Assembly (NCBI GenBank): GCA_016208205.1
Contig: JACQYP010000114.1
Span: forward strand, 1 to 7,061
Source: Candidatus Desantisiibacteriota bacterium
Lineage (GTDB): Bacteria > UBA9089 > CG2-30-40-21
Length of the DNA: 7,061 nucleotides
Reading direction: 5' to 3'
How positions within the stretch are numbered: the stretch's first letter is position 1; every line of letters begins with the position of its first letter. The notes under the pieces are model-generated. The model was not told the origin of the DNA and made no database searches. It worked only from the letters and a program-made list of their open reading frames with translations. Position numbers and translations under genes: made by a program. Positions 1 through 6,200 of the stretch are shown here, in pieces.

Positions 1-378
1 GACACAGCCTCTGTAGAAGAAATATTCTTCAGCAAAAATGTGAAGACAGCTACCAGTGTGGGACATGCACGAGGGGTAATATTATTAACCCTGGCTGAGG
101 CAGGGCTGAATGTGTTTGAGTACACCCCTCTTCAGGTCAAGCAGACTGTCTGCGGAGCAGGACATGCCGATAAGGCACAAGTTCAGAAGGCAGTAAAACT
201 TTTTTTGCGATTAGATCATGTTCCTAAACCCGATGATGCTGCAGATGCCTTAGCCATAGCTATCTGTCATATTCAGAGAAATAAGGTGAGTAGATTGGTG
301 GGGAAACATACTCAGATTCACAGTTCACGGTTCAGGGTTAGAGAACCAGAGAGTTGTGAACGCTTACAATTTATTTGA
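1..378 (+). CDS. ruvC: Crossover junction endodeoxyribonuclease RuvC, 5'-truncated by window edge
   Basis: The frame is open from base 1, and the gene starts outside the window. The product is the C-terminal 125 residues of RuvC, the dimeric RNase H-fold nuclease that cuts Holliday junctions with RuvAB during recombinational repair. The segment SVEEIFFSKN matches the family region around the second catalytic acid, which would be the Glu codon at 16-18. A GHARG motif follows, then the EYTPLQVKQ and GAGHADKAQVQ stretch. The last catalytic pair lies in DDAADALAIAI, with Asp codons at 235-237 and 244-246. By alignment to E. coli RuvC about 60 residues are missing upstream, giving a full length near 185, slightly longer than the usual 170 or so. 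The extra length is a basic tail after AICHIQRN that runs through short GTTCACG-type repeats. The GTG at 40 is internal and is not the start. The next gene follows after 33 bp, so co-transcription is possible. Confidence 0.95.
   Translation, partial: DTASVEEIFFSKNVKTATSVGHARGVILLTLAEAGLNVFEYTPLQVKQTVCGAGHADKAQVQKAVKLFLRLDHVPKPDDAADALAIAICHIQRNKVSRLVGKHTQIHSSRFRVREPESCERLQFI
316..339. repeat. Three imperfect heptads (GTTCACG type) inside the 3' end of ruvC
   Basis: The units ATTCACA (316-322), GTTCACG (323-329) and GTTCAGG (330-336), followed by GTT, form a short imperfect tandem series. They encode part of the non-conserved RuvC tail. Series of this heptad are familiar as intergenic repeats in some bacterial genomes, so the RuvC stop codon may have been displaced into repeat DNA. 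The series is only three units long, so chance cannot be excluded. Confidence 0.45.
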
Positions 379-411
379 GTATACCATTAAAGAAAAAAGG
401 AGTCTATAAAC

Positions 412-1269
412 ATGCAGTTAAAAGAAAAATTAGGCAAGGAATTTGTGGTTACCTGCGAATTAGGGGGAACACAGGGGACGGATATTGAGAAGTCATTAGA
501 GGATGCAAAGAGCCTGAGCAGGGCTGATGGGATAAACCTGATTGACTGTGCTATGGCCAGATTAAGGATAAATACCTTTGCCCTGGCACATATCATCCAA
601 AAGGAATTAGATATATGTTGTATTCCACATCTGACCCGAAGAGATAGGAGTATCCTGGCATTGCAAGCAGACCTGTTAGGTGCTCATTGCTTAGGTGTAA
701 GGTATGTTCTGGCTACTACCGGAGACGCACCTCAACACGGACAATACAAAAACTCTACTGCTGTCTATAACCTGAATACTCATGGACTAATCAAATTAAT
801 CAACAATATGAACAATGGGTTAGATTACAATGGCGAAGAGATAAAAGGCAAGACCGAATTCTTTATCTCAGCTACAGCTACCCCGGCCGCCAAGAATCTG
901 GATAAGGAGATTGAGCTTGTTAAAGCCAAGATAGATGCCGGTGCAAACTTTCTACAAACTCAGTCTGTTTATTCACCTGATGAAGCAAAAAGATTCATTG
1001 AAAAGGTAGAACCATTGGGTGCAAAAGTGCTTCTCGGCGTGATGCCCTTGAAATCCGCTAAGATGGCTGCCTATCTTAATGAAAATGTCCCTGGAATCCA
1101 TGTTCCAGAAGAGGTCATCTCAAGTTTTGAAAAATATGGTTCAGGTATCCCTGTTGCCTGTGAATTCATTGACCGGATTCGGGATTTTGCCTCTGGGATT
1201 CATATCATGGCTATGGGAAATGTGGAGAATATGAACGCCATCATGGATCATGTCTATGGGAAAAGATAG
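412..1269 (+). CDS. metF: Methylenetetrahydrofolate reductase (MetF-type)
   Basis: The 285-residue product belongs to the FAD-dependent methylenetetrahydrofolate reductase family (E. coli MetF has 296 residues). These cytoplasmic TIM-barrel enzymes reduce 5,10-methylene-THF to 5-methyl-THF for methionine synthesis or, in acetogens, for the methyl branch of the Wood-Ljungdahl pathway. Visible family features are the early strand VVTCELGG, where Glu16 is the likely counterpart of the catalytic Glu; the HLTRRDRS segment; TTGDAPQHGQY; the ATATPAA region; GANFLQTQSVY; the GVMPLKSAKMAAYL strand-helix; and VPGIHVPEEVI. Sequence covers the whole barrel. The start is supported by AAGGAG at 397-402, 9 bp before the ATG. 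I see no MetV partner or other Wood-Ljungdahl gene nearby, so methionine supply and acetogenesis cannot be told apart here. The upstream gap to ruvC has no clear promoter. Confidence 0.9.
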   Translation: MQLKEKLGKEFVVTCELGGTQGTDIEKSLEDAKSLSRADGINLIDCAMARLRINTFALAHIIQKELDICCIPHLTRRDRSILALQADLLGAHCLGVRYVLATTGDAPQHGQYKNSTAVYNLNTHGLIKLINNMNNGLDYNGEEIKGKTEFFISATATPAAKNLDKEIELVKAKIDAGANFLQTQSVYSPDEAKRFIEKVEPLGAKVLLGVMPLKSAKMAAYLNENVPGIHVPEEVISSFEKYGSGIPVACEFIDRIRDFASGIHIMAMGNVENMNAIMDHVYGKR

Positions 1270-1280
1270 CCGCTTGCGGC
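1269..1280. repeat. Short palindrome GCCGC-TT-GCGGC at the end of metF
   Basis: A perfect 5-bp inverted repeat with a 2-base centre overlaps the last base of the metF stop codon. No T-run follows (TTGAAATTTATC comes next), so it is a poor intrinsic terminator. It is the first in a string of palindromes filling the gap before trpE. Confidence 0.5.
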
Positions 1281-1295
1281 TTGAAATTTATCTCC

Positions 1296-1389
1296 GAGTG
1301 CGAAAGCTTAAGTTATATGTAGTAAGCACCTTCAGGTGCGATTTAGTCTAATCGAACGAAAAAGCGAAAGCAAGTAAGCTTTCGCACTC
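1296..1389. repeat. Composite palindromic element in the metF-trpE gap
   Basis: The 15-base arm GAGTGCGAAAGCTTA (1296-1310) is perfectly complementary to TAAGCTTTCGCACTC (1375-1389), with 64 bases between. Inside lies a small hairpin, GCACC-TTCA-GGTGC (1326-1339). The right arm also forms a strong local hairpin, GCGAAAGC-AAGTAA-GCTTTCGC (1364-1385), which excludes the long pairing. The 141-bp gap holds essentially nothing else: no open leader peptide with Trp codons, no T-box signature and no clear promoter. It could be a dispersed REP-like unit or a leader affecting trpE expression. The sequence shows the pairing only. Confidence 0.75.
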
Positions 1390-1410
1390 CATAAAAAGGA
1401 GCAGAATACA

Positions 1411-2895
1411 ATGGATTATCAAGACTTCCAACAAAAAGCAAAAGATGGTGCAAATCTTATACCTGTGTATAAGGAAATCATAGCTGATATGGAAACACCT
1501 GTCTCTGCCTTTCAAAAGATAGCTATGGATACAGGATATGCCTACCTGTTAGAGAGCGTTGAGGGCGGGGAGAGTCTGGGGAGGTATTCCTTTTTGGGAA
1601 GCAATCCATTTATTACCTTTCAGGGTAAGGGAAATGTGGTAGAGGTCAGCAGGGATGGGAAGATTGAAAGGTTCGAGGGTGTTGATCCCCTGATGCATTT
1701 ATTAGGGTTTATGAATGAATTCCAGTCTGCAAGGCTTCCAGAGTTTCCAAGGTTTTTTGGTGGTGCTGTGGGATATATAGGGTATGATTATGTCCGCTGC
1801 ATTGAAGATATTCCAGATACAAATCCGGATTCAATCAACCTGCCGGATGTATTGTTTGTAATTACTGATACCATCCTTGTTTTTGACCATGTGAGGCATA
1901 CGATTAAGGTCATTGCCAATGTCTGGTTAAGGGATGATGATATTGAGGCAGCCTACAAGAGAGCAATGGACAAGATAGCAGGGATAATTGAAAGATTAAA
2001 AGAGCCATTACCCTACAGAAATGAAATATTTCCTGTAACCAATACTATCCCGGAGATAGATGTTCAATCCAATGTTACTAAATCAGAGTTTGAAAGTCAG
2101 GTGTTAAGGATAAAGGAATACATCGCTGCCGGCGACATATTCCAGACAGTGCTTTCCCAGAGATTTCAGGTACCTGTTAAGGCTGATGCCTTGAGCCTGT
2201 ATCGAGCCTTACGGTGGATAAATCCATCCCCGTACATGTTCCTGCTTAAATTTGGTGAATTATCTCTAATTGGGTCATCCCCTGAGCTTTTAGTAAGGGT
2301 AGATGATGGAATGGTGGAAACGAGACCCATTGCAGGGACAAGACCAAGGGGGAAAAACAAGCAAGAGGATGAGTTTTATGAAAAAGACCTTTTGGCTGAC
2401 CCAAAGGAATTGGCAGAGCATGTGATGCTGGTTGACCTTGGAAGAAACGATATCGGACGGGTCTGTGAATATAGCAGCATTACCCTGCCAGAGTTTGAAA
2501 TTATTGAGAGATACTCTCATGTAATGCATATAGTTACATCAGTAAAGGGAAAACTTGCGCCAGATAAAAATTATCTTGATGCCTTGCGAGCCTGTTTCCC
2601 GGCAGGAACGGTTACAGGTGCACCAAAGGTGCGAGCCATGGAGATCATTGATGAGCTTGAAACATCCAAAAGAGGACCATATGCCGGTTGCATCGGATAT
2701 TTCGGCTTTTCCGGAAACATGGATACCTGTATTACCATTCGAACAATGCTAATGTATGAGAGAAATGTTTATATCCAGGCAGGTGCAGGGATTGTTGCTG
2801 ATTCTGAGCCTGAAAAGGAATATGAGGAGACAAGAAATAAGGCAAAGGGGATGCTTAAGGCTGTGGCAATTGCAGAGCAATTGTATAAAGGGTAG
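1411..2895 (+). CDS. trpE: Anthranilate synthase component I (TrpE)
   Basis: The 494-residue product is the large subunit of anthranilate synthase, converting chorismate to anthranilate with ammonia from the TrpG glutaminase, the first committed step of tryptophan synthesis. The N-terminal domain carries the LLES motif (residues 46-49) and the following GRYSFLG, the region that binds inhibitory tryptophan, so feedback control is expected. The chorismate-binding domain shows PIAGTRPRG (306-314), DPKELAEHVMLVDLGRND (up to about 347), FPAGTVTGAPK (396-406), the GCIGYFGFSGNMD stretch, and QAGAGIVADSEPEKEYEE near the end. PIAGT rather than PIKGT favours TrpE over PabB. Length is normal and nothing is missing. 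AAAGGAG (1395-1401) lies 9 bp before the ATG. No trpG, trpD or other trp gene is adjacent; the upstream gap is filled by palindromes and the downstream gene is mfd, so this trpE stands alone here. Confidence 0.96.
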   Translation: MDYQDFQQKAKDGANLIPVYKEIIADMETPVSAFQKIAMDTGYAYLLESVEGGESLGRYSFLGSNPFITFQGKGNVVEVSRDGKIERFEGVDPLMHLLGFMNEFQSARLPEFPRFFGGAVGYIGYDYVRCIEDIPDTNPDSINLPDVLFVITDTILVFDHVRHTIKVIANVWLRDDDIEAAYKRAMDKIAGIIERLKEPLPYRNEIFPVTNTIPEIDVQSNVTKSEFESQVLRIKEYIAAGDIFQTVLSQRFQVPVKADALSLYRALRWINPSPYMFLLKFGELSLIGSSPELLVRVDDGMVETRPIAGTRPRGKNKQEDEFYEKDLLADPKELAEHVMLVDLGRNDIGRVCEYSSITLPEFEIIERYSHVMHIVTSVKGKLAPDKNYLDALRACFPAGTVTGAPKVRAMEIIDELETSKRGPYAGCIGYFGFSGNMDTCITIRTMLMYERNVYIQAGAGIVADSEPEKEYEETRNKAKGMLKAVAIAEQLYKG

Positions 2896-2915
2896 GGCAG
2901 GCATTATTGCCTGCC
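2896..2915 (+). terminator. Hairpin directly after trpE, possible weak terminator
   Basis: GGCAGGC (2896-2902) pairs perfectly with GCCTGCC (2909-2915) around the loop ATTATT, starting one base after the trpE stop. A GC-rich 7-bp stem at this place suits a terminator or an mRNA 3' stabiliser. The following bases (AGATCTGCC) are not a T-run, so intrinsic termination is unproven. Confidence 0.45.
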
Positions 2916-2928
2916 AGATCTGCCAGAT
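2911..2928. repeat. Perfect 9-bp tandem duplication CTGCCAGAT x2
   Basis: CTGCCAGAT at 2911-2919 is repeated directly at 2920-2928. The first copy overlaps the right arm of the post-trpE hairpin. It is probably a slippage duplication, and no function is visible. Confidence 0.6.
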
Positions 2929-2951
2929 ACAATGATTTGTTTATTAATCGC

Positions 2952-2980
2952 TTGACAAATGCTCATCAATATAGTATCAT
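2952..2980 (+). promoter_or_regulatory. Sigma-70-type promoter for mfd
   Basis: A perfect TTGACA (2952-2957) is separated by 17 bases from TATCAT (2975-2980, four of six consensus positions, including the first and second and the final T). Transcription would start around 2986-2988, right at the left inverted repeat of the downstream element, giving an mfd leader of about 235 bases. It is the best promoter match I see in the window. Confidence 0.65.
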
Positions 2981-2988
2981 TTCTTATT

Positions 2989-3214
2989 ACAGACCTCGTG
3001 AATTAGCTTCGAATGTCAAAGGGTGAATCAATGAAACACAAGGGGTTGCAAGATAATTGGACATTTGGGACTACCAATATATACCATGATATGCTGTATC
3101 TTAAGTACTTAGTTACTTGAGGTAGCAAGTACTTAGTTACTTGAGGTAGCTTGTTTTTGAGCTGAATGTGTCCAAAAATTAGCTGCATTTCATATGTGGA
3201 ATCACGAGGTCTGT
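2989..3214. mobile_element. MITE-like element or structured mfd leader with 13-bp inverted ends
   Basis: The 13 bases ACAGACCTCGTGA (2989-3001) are the exact reverse complement of TCACGAGGTCTGT (3202-3214). A further pair (T2988/A3215) extends the match to 14. ATT flanks both sides (2986-2988 and 3215-3217), a possible 3-bp target duplication. Nested inside are TTGGACA (3057-3063) with TGTCCAA (3169-3175), and CTACC (3071-3075) with GGTAG (3145-3149). No transposase is encoded. Size and layout fit a small non-autonomous element, but the segment also makes up nearly the whole mfd leader, and its right arm contains the likely mfd SD (GAGGT, 3206-3210). A regulatory RNA fold is therefore an equal alternative. 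The whole 2896-3220 gap holds only this, the promoter and the hairpin described separately. Confidence 0.55.
3103..3150. repeat. Perfect 24-bp tandem duplication in the mfd leader
   Basis: Bases 3103-3126 are repeated without mismatch at 3127-3150. Each copy starts AAGTACTTAGTTACTTG and ends AGGTAGC. Each contains a small AAGTA-CTTAGT-TACTT stem-loop. It lies inside the inverted-repeat-bounded segment. Two identical copies suggest a recent slippage duplication or a duplicated binding site. Confidence 0.85.
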
Positions 3215-3220
3215 ATTACA

Positions 3221-6200
3221 ATGACATTATCATCTTTATTACCCTTACTCAAAAACCTGAATAATTATCATCGCATTGAAAAGGCTTTATCCTCCGGGGC
3301 AGGGGTCAGTATTTCCGGTCTGTCCGGGTCATCCAAGGCATATTTGCTGGCAGGATTTCTGGAGAGGTTGGATAAATCTGTATTAATCATTAACCCAAGA
3401 ATCCATGAGGCTGAGCAGCTGTATGAAGATATTAAAACCTTTTACCCTACCATAGAGGCACAAAGGCATGTAGGGGCGGGTTCCAAACCCGCCCTAAAGG
3501 CACAAAGTAAGAAAGAAGGGACAGAGAGTGGAGGGAAAAATACAGCATTGCTCGCAGTGGAATACTTCCCTTCCCTTGAGATCCTGCCATATGAAGAGAA
3601 CCCGCCATCAGATGAGCTTATTGGACAGAGATTTGCTATTTTAGAGAGGCTTTCTAAGGGCGAAAGGCTTACCCTTGTTACCTCGTTGTCAGCGATTCTC
3701 TATCGTATATCCAGCCCAAAGGATATTCTTACCATCAAGGTTTCAATAGATGAGACGCTTTTCAGGGATACCCTGCTTGAAGATCTTGTTATGATTGGTT
3801 ACAATCGGGTTAACATGACTTGCGAAAGGGGTGATTTTTCCTGCCGCGGAGGGATAGTGGATGTTTTTCCTATATCAGCCGAATATCCGGTAAGAATAGA
3901 ACTGTTTGGCGATACCATTGAGTCTATTCGTCAGTTTGATCCGGATACCCAACGGTCTATTGGCTTCTTAAATGAGATTGAGATATTCCCAAGACAGGAA
4001 GTAGCAGAGAAAACCTCAAGTATATTTGATTATCTGCCGGATGATTGTCTTGTAATTATCGATGATAGAACTACCATAGAGCAGGAATTCATGAGGCTGA
4101 GGGAGGAGACAGAATCTCTGTATCAAGAGGCGTGTAAGGGACAGCAGTTCATTCGGGCAGACACGCAGGTCTGCCCCTACCCTGACCAGATAATGCTTAA
4201 GCTCGAGGATATTCTGCAGCAGCAACGGATACTGTATCTTGGTGCAGCAGACACAGACAAGAATGTCTGTGCTACATTTCCATCACCCAATTTTGGCGGT
4301 AAACTTGAGCCTCTGATGCAAAAGCTCAGGGAATACATCGGGAATGGGTATACAATTATTCTCTCAGTCAATTATCAGGGTCAGGCTCAAAGGCTTTGCG
4401 AGCTATTAAAAGAGCACGGAATAGCAGCCGAAGCGTCCTCGGTAGTAGACGAAGCGTCCTCGCTTCGGAAAGTAGACGAAGCGTCCCCGCTTCGGAAAGT
4501 ACCTGAAGCGTTCTCGCTTCAGTCTGAAGAACTGTTCGACAATGCCCTCAAGCCAAAAATAATATCCGGCATCTTTATCGTTGTCTCTTCCATTATCTGC
4601 GGGTTTGATTTTCCTGAGCTTCGGCTACTGATCATGAGTGACAAGGAAATATTCGGTAAACCCGGCATATTACATCGAAGAAAATTCAGTCAAACTACCA
4701 GAAATGCCCCTATTGAAAATTTTACAGAATTAAATCAGGGCGATTTTGTTGTTCACATTCACTATGGTATTGGACAATATCTGGGACTGGCAACAACCAC
4801 TGTAGAGGGAAAGATTCGGGACTTTCTGCTTATTGAATATGCTCAGGGGGATAGGCTTTATGTCCCTGTTGATCAGCTTGGACTGATTCACAAGTATATT
4901 GGTTCCAAGGATTCCCATCCGCAGATATGCAGGCTTCATGATAAGGGCTGGGAACGCACCAAGGAAAAGGTGAAAAAAGCACTTGAGTCCATGTCAAAGG
5001 AGTTGGTAGAGATTTATGCTGCCAGGAAAGCCTTACATGGACATGTTTTCTCCGGGGATACTACCTGGCAATATGAGTTTGAGTCAGGGTTTGTGTATGA
5101 GGAGACACCGGATCAAATTCGAGCTATTGAAGAGATAAAAAAGGATATGGAAAGCCCTGTTCCCATGGATAGGCTTGTTTGCGGAGATGTTGGCTATGGG
5201 AAAACAGAAGTGGCAATCCGTGCTGCCTTTAAGGCGGTTATGGATGGTAAACAGGTAGCTGTGCTGGTTCCAACAACCATCCTTGCCTTTCAGCATTACT
5301 CTACCTTTACCGAGCGGTTTATCGGATTTCCGGTTAATATCCGGATGTTAAGCCGATTCAAGCAGCCAAAAGAGCAAAAAGAGATTGTTTCTGAAATAGT
5401 AAACGGCAAGGTAGATATTGTTATTGGGACTCATCGCCTTCTTCAAAAGGATGTTTCCTTTGTAAACATGGGACTGGTAATTATTGATGAAGAGCACAAA
5501 TTTGGGGTAAAACATAAGGAACGGATGAAGTCATATCGGAAATTGGTTGATGTCCTTACCCTGACCGCAACCCCTATCCCGCGTACACTGCATTTTTCAT
5601 TATGCGGCATCCGTGATATAAGCATTATTCATACGCCGCCCCAGGGCAGATTGCCTATCAAGACGATTGTTACCCCATTTAGCCCGGAAATAATCAGGGA
5701 GGCAGTACTCAGGGAAATGGATCGAGGTGGGCAGGTGTTTTTTGTTCATAATCAGGTTAAAAGTATTCCCTGGATACTTGATGAATTAAATAAAATCGTG
5801 CCAGAGGCACGGGTTATTGTTGCCCATGGACAGATGGATGAGTGCGAGCTTGAAAGGGTTATCCTTGACTTTATGGAAAAAAGGTTTGACATTCTGCTTG
5901 CTTCAGCCATTATTGAATCCGGGCTGGATATGCCTAATGTCAATACCATTATTATCAACAATGCCAATCGATTTGGGCTGGCACAACTCTATCAGCTTCG
6001 CGGCAGGGTTGGCCGGGCACAACACAGGGCATATGCCTATCTCCTTCATCAGGCAGGAGTGCGTTCAGGGGAACGCACCCTACTGTCTTCGGATGCTCAG
6101 GATCGATTGAATACTATGATAGAATTTTCTGCACTTGGCAGTGGGTTTAACCTTGCCATGCGAGACCTGGAAAATCGTGGGGCAGGGAATCTCCTTGGTG

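Noticed and set aside
1281..1320. Possible promoter before trpE (TTGAAA and TTATAT)
   Set aside because: Spacing between the two boxes is 26 bp, too long for sigma-70.
1270..1410. Classical trp attenuator or T-box
   Set aside because: There is no leader frame with Trp codons, no T-box conserved sequence, and no terminator T-run.
3017..3028. 12-mer CAAAGGGTGAAT shared between the mfd leader and the transposase upstream region (6947-6958)
   Set aside because: A match of this length is expected about once by chance in a window of this size, and flanking sequence does not extend it.
3031..3120. Possible 29-codon leader peptide (MKHKGLQDNW...) in the mfd leader
   Set aside because: It has a weak AAAGGG SD-like match and no codon bias or family; it ends inside the first 24-bp tandem copy. 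A chance frame is likely.
3194..3220. Upstream in-frame ATG giving nine extra Mfd residues
   Set aside because: It has no SD, lies inside the leader inverted repeat, and the family N-terminus fits ATG 3221, which has GAGGT 10 bp upstream.
4016..4371. Minus-strand frames containing VGADLRVCPN and VAQTFLSVSA
   Set aside because: They are antisense translations of the palindromic inserts in mfd, not genes; useful only as a sign of the repeat families.
4151..4522. CRISPR array
   Set aside because: The repeats are in-frame coding hairpins with no regular unique spacers, and there are no cas genes.
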